A stretch of DNA of 47,247 bases, from positions 1 to 47,247 of the forward strand of contig JAUNGJ010000019.1 in the NCBI GenBank assembly GCA_030524585.1. Direction: 5' to 3'. Position 1 is the first letter of the stretch. Each line of letters begins with the position of its first letter. Positions 39,048-47,083 of the stretch are shown here, piece by piece. Source of the DNA: Eubacteriales bacterium. Lineage in GTDB: Bacteria; Bacillota; Clostridia; Lachnospirales; Lachnospiraceae. The translations under genes and the position numbers were made by a program. Under the pieces are notes generated by a model that saw only the letters and a program-made list of their open reading frames with translations, had not been told where the DNA came from and searched no databases.

Positions 39048-40964
39048 ATGGGACATAAATTTTTAGAGCCGATTACGATCGGAAAACAGGAGGTTAAGAA
39101 CCGGGTTGTATATCTTGCCATGGCAAAATGTTATTCCGGGATGGACGGATCAGTGAGTCCGAGAGATCTGGCGTATATTGCCTCCATCGCAAAGGGCGGA
39201 GTCGGAATCGTAATTCCGGGCGCTATGGTCGTAGATCCTGCATGGCCGTCGGTACTGCCGATGCAGCCGGTTATCAGCGAGGATAAATACATCCCCGGGC
39301 TTACAAAGCTGGCGGATACTGCACATGAAAACGGAGCAAAAATCTTATTCCAGCTCTGGCACCCGGGGCAGGTGGATTACAGCAGAGGAAATCCGCCGAC
39401 AATCAATGAGCTGAGTGTGGATCAGATTCATGAAATTCAGAAGAAATTTGTGGACGCTGCCGTGCGTGCTAAAAAAGCTGGTGCAGACGGAATAGAATTT
39501 CAGATGTGTCACAATTATCTTGCGGCGCAGTTTTTAAGTCCTCTCTTCAATCACCGTACAGATGAATATGGTCTGGATACTCTGGAAAATCAGGTGCGCT
39601 TTTCCGTAGAAATGCTGAAAATGCTCAGGGAAGCCATTGGACCGGAGATGATTCTCGCAGTGAAACTGCAGGGATTTGACGGAGTAGAAGGAGGAATCAC
39701 ACCGGAGATGGCAGCTTCCTTCGCACCGTTCATCGAGCAGTCCGGGGCAGATATGATTACCGTGAGTGCAGGAGGAAGTCTGACAGGTATCAATGTCATG
39801 TCAGGAGACGGAACAAGAGCGGAAGGATGGAAAGTAGAAGCATGCAACGCGGTTAAAAAGGCTGTTTCCATTCCGGTATGTGCAACCGGAAATATTCGCC
39901 ATCCGGAATATGTGGATGAGATTATCGAAGACGGAAAATGTGATATGGTCGGTATGGGCCGTGGTATTTTCGCAGAACGCGAGTGGGTAAATAAATGTGC
40001 AGAAGGAAGAGAAGACGAGCTGAAATACTGTATTTCCTGCATGAACTGCTGGAATTATGGATTCATCCCGGATCAGTCCGGCTGCAGTGTGAATCCGTAT
40101 GCAGGACGTGAATTATCATGCAAACCGCTCCCGAAAGACGGAGAGGGACGAATGGTCGTTGTTGTCGGAGCAGGCCCTGCCGGATGTGAGGCGGCGCTGA
40201 CGCTGGCAGAGCGCGGATTCAGGACAATTCTGTTTGAAAAGAGCGGAAGAATCGGCGGAATGGTAAATATTGCAAAATTACCTCCACATAAAGATAAAAT
40301 GGGCTGGAGCGTAACCTATTATGAAAATATGCTTGCAAAGTCTGATGTAGATTTGCGCCTGAATACGGAAGCGACTGCCGGGGACATTCTGAAACTGAAC
40401 CCATACGCAGTTGTAATTGCGGCAGGAAGCAATGAGACCTCTCTCCCGGTTCCGGGAATGGATGCGGAGAATGTTTTGCAGGCAAGGGTTGTTTTGGAAG
40501 AAGAATTTCAGACGAGCGGCAAAAATATAGTTGTAATCGGCGCTGGTCTGACCGGAATTGAGACAGCCATTTATATGAAAGAACAGGGCAATCATGTGAC
40601 GGTACTGGATTTTGCCAAAAGACCGAGTCTTGAAAATGCCGGTATGGGGGGAGAAGCCACAATGGAGATGGCACTGGAACTCAGCCGCGCAGAGGGAGAA
40701 GGAATTGTGGTAAAACACAGCCATAAAGTGCTGGAGTTTGCAGATGGCATGTTGAAAGCGGAAACCATTCCGGATGGAGAGAAAACAGAATTTCCAGCAG
40801 ATTACGTAGTGCTTTCCACGGGAATTAAACCGGCTGACGCTATTTACAATGAGCTTAAAATGGCAGGGCATCCGCTGGTACATAAGATTGGCGACGCAAA
40901 CTTTAATGGGAAGATTGTGACAGCCGTACAGGCAGGAAATAAATACGCATGTAATTTATTTTAA
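39048..40964 (+). CDS. NADH:flavin oxidoreductase with Fe-S and FAD domains (BaiCD/BaiH/FadH-like)
   Basis: 638 aa. N-terminal old-yellow-enzyme barrel (about 1-325) with FMN; substrate-site residues HNYLAAQFLSPLFNHRTDEY. Fe-S cysteines C328, C331, C334 and C346 (CISCMNCW then SGC). C-terminal FAD/NAD(P) domains begin VVVVGAGPAGCEAA, with a second dinucleotide fold VVIGAGLTGIE. Such proteins reduce activated C=C bonds: 2,4-dienoyl-CoA, delta-4-steroids, bile-acid intermediates, cinnamates. GAGGAGG precedes the ATG. It forms an operon with the SDR and ends at the terminator at 40992. Confidence 0.92.
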   Translation: MGHKFLEPITIGKQEVKNRVVYLAMAKCYSGMDGSVSPRDLAYIASIAKGGVGIVIPGAMVVDPAWPSVLPMQPVISEDKYIPGLTKLADTAHENGAKILFQLWHPGQVDYSRGNPPTINELSVDQIHEIQKKFVDAAVRAKKAGADGIEFQMCHNYLAAQFLSPLFNHRTDEYGLDTLENQVRFSVEMLKMLREAIGPEMILAVKLQGFDGVEGGITPEMAASFAPFIEQSGADMITVSAGGSLTGINVMSGDGTRAEGWKVEACNAVKKAVSIPVCATGNIRHPEYVDEIIEDGKCDMVGMGRGIFAEREWVNKCAEGREDELKYCISCMNCWNYGFIPDQSGCSVNPYAGRELSCKPLPKDGEGRMVVVVGAGPAGCEAALTLAERGFRTILFEKSGRIGGMVNIAKLPPHKDKMGWSVTYYENMLAKSDVDLRLNTEATAGDILKLNPYAVVIAAGSNETSLPVPGMDAENVLQARVVLEEEFQTSGKNIVVIGAGLTGIETAIYMKEQGNHVTVLDFAKRPSLENAGMGGEATMEMALELSRAEGEGIVVKHSHKVLEFADGMLKAETIPDGEKTEFPADYVVLSTGIKPADAIYNELKMAGHPLVHKIGDANFNGKIVTAVQAGNKYACNLF

Positions 40965-40991
40965 CGGGAAAATGGGAGGATAAGTGAAAAT

Positions 40992-41034
40992 AAAGACGAT
41001 TTCCGGGATGAGAAGACCGGGAATCGTCTTTTTT
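40992..41034 (+). terminator. Intrinsic terminator of the SDR/flavin-reductase operon
   Basis: AAAGACGATTTCCGG (40992-41006) pairs with CCGGGAATCGTCTTT (41017-41031), one G-U pair, 10-base loop, run of six T. Confidence 0.85.
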
Positions 41035-41186
41035 GCGCGCCAGGCAGTTGTCTGATTATTTGCAGGCAGATGGATTGCAAAAAGCAGAGCTTGATGATCG
41101 TCTTTATTGGATGTATGATAAGATAGAAGATAAAGATGGCTTTTTGTGAAGGCCTGATTTATCATGGTGGGAAGAGGTGAAAGAAT

Positions 41187-43016
41187 ATGCATACAGAATT
41201 TTTGATGGGAAATGAGGCGATTGCCCTTGGAGCGATCGCGGCAGGGGTGAATTTAATCTCCGGTTATCCGGGAACGCCCTCCACGGAAGTGCTGGAGACG
41301 GTGGCAAAGCACCGCCGGGAAAACCAGTATGTGGAGTGGTCGGTGAATGAAAAAGCCGCCATGGAGGTTGCGGCGGGAGCAGCGTACTGCGGAGCGAGAG
41401 TGATGGTTACGATGAAGCAGGTAGGGCTTAACGTGGCGTCTGATCCGCTTATGAGTCTGGAATATATCGGAGTGAAAGGCGGAATGGTGATTCTGGTGGC
41501 AGATGATCCCGGTCCGATTTCATCCCAGACTGAGCAGGATACCCGGCATTTTTCGGCATTTTCCAAGCTTCCGTGTTTTGATCCGTCATCTGCCCAGGAG
41601 GCATATGAGATGGTGCAGGAGGCGTTTGAATTTTCAGAAAAATACGGGACACCGGTATTTTTTCGGCCGACGACGAGAGTCTGTCACGGATACGCGTCGG
41701 TTCTGGTCAGGGATGCGGAAGAATATACGGTACATGAGCCGGAAGGGTTTGTGAAGGACTCAAAGAGGTGGGTCATCTTTCCGCGGCTGTCCTATCAGAA
41801 TCATATAAAAATCGAAGCCCGGAATGAAGAATTATCCGAAGTGTTTTCCGGGTACGGGCGGAACCGGATCTATCCGGCGGATGAGGCAGACGCCAGTTTG
41901 AAAAAAGGAATCGCGGCAGGGGGAATCAGCTTTACCTATGCGATGGAGGCGCGCGAAGCAATCGGCAGGGTGCGTCTGTTTCAGGTAGCGACACCACATC
42001 CGTTTCCGGAGAAGAAGGCCTTGGAATTTCTGGAAGGTCTGGATGAAGTGCTGTGTCTGGAGGAGCTGGATCCGGTAATCGAGCGTGAGCTGACTTACAT
42101 CTGTGGAAAATATCATCTTCCGGTCAGAATATACGGAAAGTGTTCCCATCACGTGAAGAATGCGGGCGAGAACAGCAGAGACAGTGTGGCGGAGGATATG
42201 AGAAAATTCCTTGGAAGGGAGCAGACAGAAGAGAAGACACAGGATGCGTTTCCGGCGCCTCCAAAGCTTCCGGTGCGCCCGCCGGTCCTCTGTGCCGGGT
42301 GTCCGCACCGGGCGTCGTTCTACGCGGTGAAAAAGGCGATGAAAGGGAAGAAGACGATTTTCTGTGGAGATATTGGCTGTTATACGCTTGGAAATGCCAT
42401 GCCTCTTGACATGGTGGATACATGTCTGTGCATGGGGGCAGGTCTTGGAATTGCCCAGGGCGTAGGACGGATCGAACCGGACACCAGTTGTTTTGCATTT
42501 GTGGGAGATTCCACATTTTTTGCATCTGCAATCACCGGGGTGGTCAATGCGGTTTACAACCAGGCAGAGATGACGCTGGTGGTGCTGGATAATTCCACTA
42601 CGGCTATGACGGGTCACCAGCCCCATCCGGGAACCGGACGGACGATGATGGGACAGATGACAGAACGGGTGAATATAGAAGCGGTGCTCCGGGGAATCGG
42701 AGTTCAGGTGGTGGAGACGGCAGACCCGCTGGATCACGAAGCGGCGGTGGAGTGCGTGAAAAAAACAGCGGCACAGCCCGGCGTGAAAGCAATCATTTTC
42801 AAATCTCCCTGTATCGCGGTGGTGAAGCCGTCGGATGTCCTGAAAGTGGAAGAAGCGCGGTGTATCGGATGTAAGAAGTGTGTGAAGGAGCTGGGATGTC
42901 CGGCGCTGATCATAAAAGACGGAAAGGTCTGTATTGATGACGGCTTGTGTACAGGATGTACGCTCTGCAGTCAGATTTGCCCTGTGGGAGCGATCGGAGG
43001 TGGACAGAATGAATAA
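41187..43016 (+). CDS. iorA: Indolepyruvate:ferredoxin oxidoreductase, alpha subunit
   Basis: A 609-aa thiamine-diphosphate enzyme subunit. It oxidatively decarboxylates aryl pyruvates (from Trp, Phe, Tyr) to aryl-acetyl-CoA with reduced ferredoxin, in the cytoplasm of anaerobes. N-terminal pyrimidine-binding domain: GNEAIALGAIAAGVNLISGY, PGTPSTEV, ADDPGPISSQTEQDTRHF. TPP domain: CAGCPHRASF, GDIGCYTLG, GDSTFFASAITG. C-terminal ferredoxin domain with two 4Fe-4S motifs (CIGCKKC, CTGCTLCSQICP). GAGGTG precedes ATG 41187; it overlaps iorB by 8 bases. Confidence 0.95.
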   Translation: MHTEFLMGNEAIALGAIAAGVNLISGYPGTPSTEVLETVAKHRRENQYVEWSVNEKAAMEVAAGAAYCGARVMVTMKQVGLNVASDPLMSLEYIGVKGGMVILVADDPGPISSQTEQDTRHFSAFSKLPCFDPSSAQEAYEMVQEAFEFSEKYGTPVFFRPTTRVCHGYASVLVRDAEEYTVHEPEGFVKDSKRWVIFPRLSYQNHIKIEARNEELSEVFSGYGRNRIYPADEADASLKKGIAAGGISFTYAMEAREAIGRVRLFQVATPHPFPEKKALEFLEGLDEVLCLEELDPVIERELTYICGKYHLPVRIYGKCSHHVKNAGENSRDSVAEDMRKFLGREQTEEKTQDAFPAPPKLPVRPPVLCAGCPHRASFYAVKKAMKGKKTIFCGDIGCYTLGNAMPLDMVDTCLCMGAGLGIAQGVGRIEPDTSCFAFVGDSTFFASAITGVVNAVYNQAEMTLVVLDNSTTAMTGHQPHPGTGRTMMGQMTERVNIEAVLRGIGVQVVETADPLDHEAAVECVKKTAAQPGVKAIIFKSPCIAVVKPSDVLKVEEARCIGCKKCVKELGCPALIIKDGKVCIDDGLCTGCTLCSQICPVGAIGGGQNE

Positions 43017-43581
43017 AAATATTGTGTTGTGCGGCGTGGGAGGCCAGGGAACGGTTCTGGCATCCAAACTGATTGCGGCGGCAGCCATGGCAAAACATAT
43101 TCCGGTGATGAGCGCGGAGACGATCGGGATGGCGCAGAGAGGCGGCAGCGTGTTCAGCCATCTCCGGATGGGAGAAGGCCTGTATTCGCCGATGATTGCA
43201 GAGAGAACGGCGGATCTGATCATTGGATTTGAACCGGGGGAGACGGTTCGGATGCTTCCGTTCCTGAAAGAGGGAGGCCAGGTGATCGTAAGTGCGCGCC
43301 CGATTATGCCAGTCACGGCGACGCTTTCGGACTCGGGATACAACGGAGAGGAAATGATTGGGTATTTGAAAGCACATGTGGAAAATCTCACGGTGGTGGA
43401 TGCCGGGGAGGCATGTAAGGAGCTGGGATCCACAAAGGTTCTGAATATTCTGCTTCTGGGGAAGGCAGTGTCCACCGGGGCGCTGGGATTCACGGAAGAA
43501 GAGATCCGGGCAGTGATAAAGGAAAAAGTGCCGGAGAAATTTCATGAATTGAATTTCCGGGCTCTTACATACGCAAAATAA
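43009..43581 (+). CDS. iorB: Indolepyruvate:ferredoxin oxidoreductase, beta subunit
   Basis: A 190-aa partner of IorA, the gamma-type domain of 2-oxoacid:ferredoxin oxidoreductases. Features are NIVLCGVGGQGTVLASKLIA at the N-terminus, SAETIGMAQRGGSVFSHLRM and DLIIGFEPGETVRML. ATG 43009 lies inside the end of iorA with GGAGGTGG upstream; the longer frame to 42934 is antisensical for the family. Together IorAB is probably the complete enzyme. Confidence 0.94.
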   Translation: MNKNIVLCGVGGQGTVLASKLIAAAAMAKHIPVMSAETIGMAQRGGSVFSHLRMGEGLYSPMIAERTADLIIGFEPGETVRMLPFLKEGGQVIVSARPIMPVTATLSDSGYNGEEMIGYLKAHVENLTVVDAGEACKELGSTKVLNILLLGKAVSTGALGFTEEEIRAVIKEKVPEKFHELNFRALTYAK

Positions 43582-43611
43582 GAGACAGTAAAAAGAAAGG
43601 AAAACAGGAAT

Positions 43612-44847
43612 ATGCAGATTTCGGACTTACAGATTGGTCAGGTAAATAAACAGATAAAAGCACTGGTAGATGCAGGCAGTTTTTATGGGAAAAAACTGGA
43701 AGAAGCCGGAATTTCCGGTATCACGACAGCGGAGGATTTTGAAAAGCTGCCGTTTTCTGAGAAAAATGATTTAAGAGAGGCATACCCGCTGGGACTAATG
43801 ACGGCGCCGGAGGAGGAAATCGTCAGAATTCATTCTTCTTCCGGAACGACGGGGCTTCCGGTTATTATCCCTTATACGGCAAAGGACGTGGATGATTGGG
43901 CGATTATGTTCAGACGGTGCTACGAGATGGCAGGAATCACGAACAGAGACCGGATTCAGATTACGCCCGGGTACGGACTGTGGACGGCCGGCATCGGCTT
44001 TCAGAACGGTGCGGAAAAACTGGGAGCCATGGTGATTCCAATGGGCCCGGGAAATACGGACAAACAGCTTCAGATGATGATGGATATGGAGAGTACGGTT
44101 CTGTGTTCTACCTCATCCTATGCACTTTTGCTGGCAGAGGAAATCTCAAAGCGGGGAATCAAGGATAAGATTCACCTGAAAAAAGGCGTGATCGGTTCCG
44201 AGAGATGGGGAGAAAAGATGCGTCAGCGTATTTCCAGCGAGCTGGGCATTGAATTATATGACATTTACGGATTGACGGAAATCTATGGACCGGGAATCGG
44301 AATCAATTGTAAATATGATACCGGAATGCATTACTGGGACGATTATCTGTACATCGAAATCATCGACCCGGTGACGTTAAAGCCGCTGCCGGACGGGGAA
44401 CTGGGAGAGATTGTGATTACGACGCTGGTAAAGGAAGGAGCGCCGCTGATTCGTTACCGGACCCACGACCTGTCCAGAATCATACCAGGAGAGTGTCCGT
44501 GCGGAAGTCCTTATCCGCGGCTTGACACGATCATGGGAAGAACCGACGACATGATGAAAATCAAGGGTGTCAATGTATTCCCGAGTCAGATTGAAGAGAT
44601 ACTGCGTGAGTTCCCGGAGGTGTCCAGCGAATATCAGATTCGTATTTCTCATTTGGACGGTAAGGATACCATGCGTATCTATGTGGAGACAAATGGAACA
44701 GTTGATTTCCAGAAACTGGCAGGACGGATCGCGGGAACAGTGAAGAGCCGGATCGGTTTCACACCGCTGGTAAAAGTGGTGGAGCTTGGCGTGCTGCCGC
44801 GCAGTGAAAAGAAATCGAAACGGGTAATAGATGAACGGTATAGCTAG
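43612..44847 (+). CDS. paaK: Phenylacetate-CoA ligase family protein
   Basis: A 411-aa AMP-forming acyl-CoA ligase of the PaaK type, 31 bases after iorB with AAAGGAAA upstream. The AMP-binding P-loop is HSSSGTTGLPVIIPY (about 83-97); then YGLTEIYGPG, and the C-terminal TDDMMKIKGVNVFPSQIEEI. Family enzymes make phenylacetyl-CoA (or indoleacetyl-CoA). Next to iorAB it could run in either direction: charging aryl acetates for reductive carboxylation to amino acids, or releasing acid and ATP from aryl-acetyl-CoA. Length is somewhat short but all core motifs are present. Confidence 0.92.
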   Translation: MQISDLQIGQVNKQIKALVDAGSFYGKKLEEAGISGITTAEDFEKLPFSEKNDLREAYPLGLMTAPEEEIVRIHSSSGTTGLPVIIPYTAKDVDDWAIMFRRCYEMAGITNRDRIQITPGYGLWTAGIGFQNGAEKLGAMVIPMGPGNTDKQLQMMMDMESTVLCSTSSYALLLAEEISKRGIKDKIHLKKGVIGSERWGEKMRQRISSELGIELYDIYGLTEIYGPGIGINCKYDTGMHYWDDYLYIEIIDPVTLKPLPDGELGEIVITTLVKEGAPLIRYRTHDLSRIIPGECPCGSPYPRLDTIMGRTDDMMKIKGVNVFPSQIEEILREFPEVSSEYQIRISHLDGKDTMRIYVETNGTVDFQKLAGRIAGTVKSRIGFTPLVKVVELGVLPRSEKKSKRVIDERYS

Positions 44848-44991
44848 AAATTTGCATGATTTTTTCCTACGTTTCTGTGTATCAGAAGAGACTCACTTCT
44901 TCCACACATGATAGCCGGATCGCGAAACGCCCAGGCAATACAGTATCCCGCTGACAGAAAAACGGCGTTTCGCAGGCAGCTGTTTTGAGAC

Positions 44992-45254
44992 TGTGAAGAA
45001 AAGTCTGTAAATAGGATTCTTCTATGATAAGATTTGGTGGAATGCTGAAAAATTGGGCACTCCACCTTTGTTTTATATATACCATCCAAAGGAGTATTCT
45101 TCCAGGAGCTGATGGATAATGTTACGTTTTCCTTCTGTCATTTGTACCCGATGTACAGGTTTCTTCTGTTTTGCCATAATAAAAGGCCCTCCTATGATTT
45201 AGATTTTATCATAGAAGAACCCTTCATTCTCATATTTACAGAAAAAATTTCACA
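44992..45254. mobile_element. Miniature inverted-repeat element derived from an IS256-like IS
   Basis: GGATTCTTCTATGATAAGATTT (45014-45035) is repeated inverted as 45201-45222 with 19 of 22 bases matching. Outside these, CTGTAAATA (45005-45013) mirrors TATTTACAG (45233-45241) and TGTGAA (44992-44997) mirrors TTCACA (45249-45254), with about 10 extra bases on the right. Inside lies only the start of an IS256-type transposase. This is a non-autonomous, internally deleted element of about 260 bp. No target duplication is evident. The 140 bp from 44848 to 44991 before it hold no recognised feature. Confidence 0.65.
45073..45177 (-). pseudogene. IS256-family transposase N-terminal remnant
   Basis: 34 codons: MAKQKKPVHRVQMTEGKRNI then IHQLLEEY, which is the conserved start of clostridial IS256-type transposases. 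A ribosome binding site (GGAGGG) precedes ATG 45177. After EEY the sequence changes to an unrelated tail and stops. The DDE catalytic domain is absent, deleted together with the centre of the element. Confidence 0.75.
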
Positions 45255-45293
45255 TTGCCATAATCTGATTTATATGTGATGCAAGAAAACTGC

Positions 45294-46019
45294 TTACATC
45301 TTTGATAATGCTGCCTCATCTGCAATGATTACTACATCCGGATGAAGCTGTAAGACAGAGCATGGAAGCTGTGGAGTGATCGGTCCGTAAATGGCCTCTT
45401 TCAGAGCCTCGGCTTTGTCTTCTCCGCTTACTACAACCAGGATTTTCTTTGCCATCATAATATTGCGGATACCCATCGTTAATGCCTGACGCGGTACATC
45501 CTCTTCGGATTCAAAGAAGCGCTTGTTTGCTTCGATGGTACTTGGGGTAAGATCCACACAGTGGGTATCCCGTGCAAAAACATCAGAAGGCTCATTAAAT
45601 CCGATATGCCCGTTGCGTCCAAGTCCCAGGAGCTGTAAATCTACGCCTCCAACTTCTTCAATCAGTTTGTCGTAATCCCGACAGAACTTCTCAACATCTG
45701 ATGCCAATCCGTCCGGAACATGCGTGCGGGATTTATCAATATTAATATGATCAAAGAAATTAGTGTTCATAAAATAGCGGTAGCTCTGTTCATGCTCCGG
45801 AGCTAATCCCCGGTATTCGTCCAGGTTCACACTGGAAACTTTTGAGAAATCCAAATCTCCCTTTTTAAACCAATCAATTAACTGTTTATAGGTTCCCATT
45901 GGTGAAGAACCGGTAGCCAATCCAAGTACACAGTTTGGCTTCATAATCACCTGTGCGGAAATAATGTTCGCAGCTTTTCTGCTCATATCCGTATAATCTT
46001 TCGCTTTGCAAATAATCAT
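45294..46019 (-). CDS. nagB: Glucosamine-6-phosphate deaminase
   Basis: A 241-aa enzyme converting glucosamine-6-phosphate to fructose-6-phosphate and ammonia, the last step of amino-sugar and sialic acid catabolism. Motifs: LGLATGSSPMGTYKQLI (phosphate loop), VNLDEYRGL with the catalytic Asp, and LGLGRNGHIGFNEPS with active-site His and Glu. Start ATG 46019 has AAAGGG about 11 bases upstream. It is divergent from nanE, with shared regulatory DNA between, consistent with co-control. Confidence 0.95.
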   Translation of the reverse strand: MIICKAKDYTDMSRKAANIISAQVIMKPNCVLGLATGSSPMGTYKQLIDWFKKGDLDFSKVSSVNLDEYRGLAPEHEQSYRYFMNTNFFDHINIDKSRTHVPDGLASDVEKFCRDYDKLIEEVGGVDLQLLGLGRNGHIGFNEPSDVFARDTHCVDLTPSTIEANKRFFESEEDVPRQALTMGIRNIMMAKKILVVVSGEDKAEALKEAIYGPITPQLPCSVLQLHPDVVIIADEAALSKM

Positions 46020-46237
46020 ATCTACATACCCTTTCCTTTCTTTTGCTGTTTGTTCATAGTATGGAGCAATTTGCTTTTTGCATTTGTAAGTATAGCAGTT
46101 AAATTTGCAAATTCAATAGAAATTTCCATTACTGAATATACTTTCAAAGTTGGAAAGAAGGAACAAAGACTTGTGCAAAATTACTAAATCAAATGCATAG
46201 AAATGCCCATATAAAAACGGAACTGTTTAGAAAAGAA

Positions 46238-46251
46238 TGAAAGAACTTTCA
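46238..46251. promoter_or_regulatory. Candidate operator between nagB and nanE
   Basis: TGAAAG-AA-CTTTCA (46238-46251) is a dyad 18 bases before the nanE -35 box. A related CTTTC-N7-GAAAG lies at 46141-46157 nearer nagB. Possibly sites for an RpiR/GntR-type sialic acid or amino-sugar regulator. Confidence 0.4.
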
Positions 46252-46268
46252 GACAACGGAAAAGCTGT

Positions 46269-46296
46269 TGAAAATAAAATCACCCCTGCTATAATT
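46269..46296 (+). promoter_or_regulatory. Promoter of the nan genes
   Basis: TTGAAA (46269-46274), 16-base spacer, TATAAT (46291-46296), 27 bases before nanE. The rest of the 304-bp nagB-nanE gap holds no gene. Confidence 0.65.
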
Positions 46297-46323
46297 TAGC
46301 TCAGAAAAAGGAGGGAAACACAA

Positions 46324-47016
46324 ATGGCACAGAAAAGAGTAGAGAGCCTGCATGGGAAACTGATCGTATCCTGTCAGGCGTTACCCCATGAACCACTGCA
46401 TTCATCCTTTATTATGGGAAGAATGGCAGTGGCTGCCAAGATGGGAGGAGCTGTCGGAATTCGTGCAAACACGAAGGAAGATATTGCTGAGATTCAGACT
46501 CAGGTAGATCTTCCGGTGATTGGAATTGTGAAGAGAGACTATGCAGACAGCGAAGTGTATATCACGCCAACCATGAAGGAAGTGGACGAGCTGATGGAAG
46601 TAAAGCCGGAGATTATCGCAGTAGATGCGACCGGGCTGCTTCGGCCGGGTAATGTGACACTGGATGATTTCTTTGGACAGATCAAGGAGAAATATCCGGA
46701 TCAGCTTCTGATGGCAGATTGTTCCACGGTGGAGGAAGCGATTCACGCAGATGAGCTTGGGTTTGACTTTATCGGAACAACGATGGTCGGGTACACAAAA
46801 CAGAGTAAAGGCGACAGAATCGAGGCAAACGATTTTGAAATCTTAAGAAAAATTATTGCCGGAGTGAAGAACCGGGTCATTGCAGAGGGCAATATTAACA
46901 CACCGGAGAAGGCAAGAAGGGTGATTGAACTGGGTGCATACAGCGTAGTGGTAGGTTCTATTATCACAAGACCGCAGCTGATTACGAAAGCATTTGCAGA
47001 AGCACTCGATGAGTAA
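46324..47016 (+). CDS. nanE: N-acetylmannosamine-6-phosphate 2-epimerase
   Basis: A 230-aa TIM-barrel epimerase converting ManNAc-6-phosphate to GlcNAc-6-phosphate. Family signatures: LIVSCQALPHEPLHSSFIMG at the N-terminus, GAVGIRANTKEDI, PVIGIVKRDY, TPTMKEVDEL, MADCSTVEEA, GTTMVGYT and a phosphate loop near VVVGSIITRP. AAAGGAGGG lies 8 bases upstream. Start of a sialic-acid catabolic operon continuing into the next gene and beyond the window. Confidence 0.95.
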   Translation: MAQKRVESLHGKLIVSCQALPHEPLHSSFIMGRMAVAAKMGGAVGIRANTKEDIAEIQTQVDLPVIGIVKRDYADSEVYITPTMKEVDELMEVKPEIIAVDATGLLRPGNVTLDDFFGQIKEKYPDQLLMADCSTVEEAIHADELGFDFIGTTMVGYTKQSKGDRIEANDFEILRKIIAGVKNRVIAEGNINTPEKARRVIELGAYSVVVGSIITRPQLITKAFAEALDE

Positions 47017-47083
47017 GGGCATTATTAATTCAGGCATAAAAACTATTAATTTTTTTATTTTCATGAAGAAAAGGAGAAGTATG

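Noticed and set aside
41036-41149. Coding-looking peptide RQLSDYLQADGLQKAELDDR and on, after the reductase-operon terminator
   Set aside because: No start codon or ribosome binding site, and no family recognised. It may be the tail of a lost gene, but too little remains to annotate.
41832-43493. Very long open frame antisense to iorAB
   Set aside because: A shadow of GC-rich codon use in iorA/iorB; its translation is His/Arg/Ser-rich with no domain, and the sense-strand genes are certain.
44844-45089. 81-codon minus-strand frame
   Set aside because: It reads through the left inverted repeat of the miniature element and has no ribosome binding site; treated as chance.
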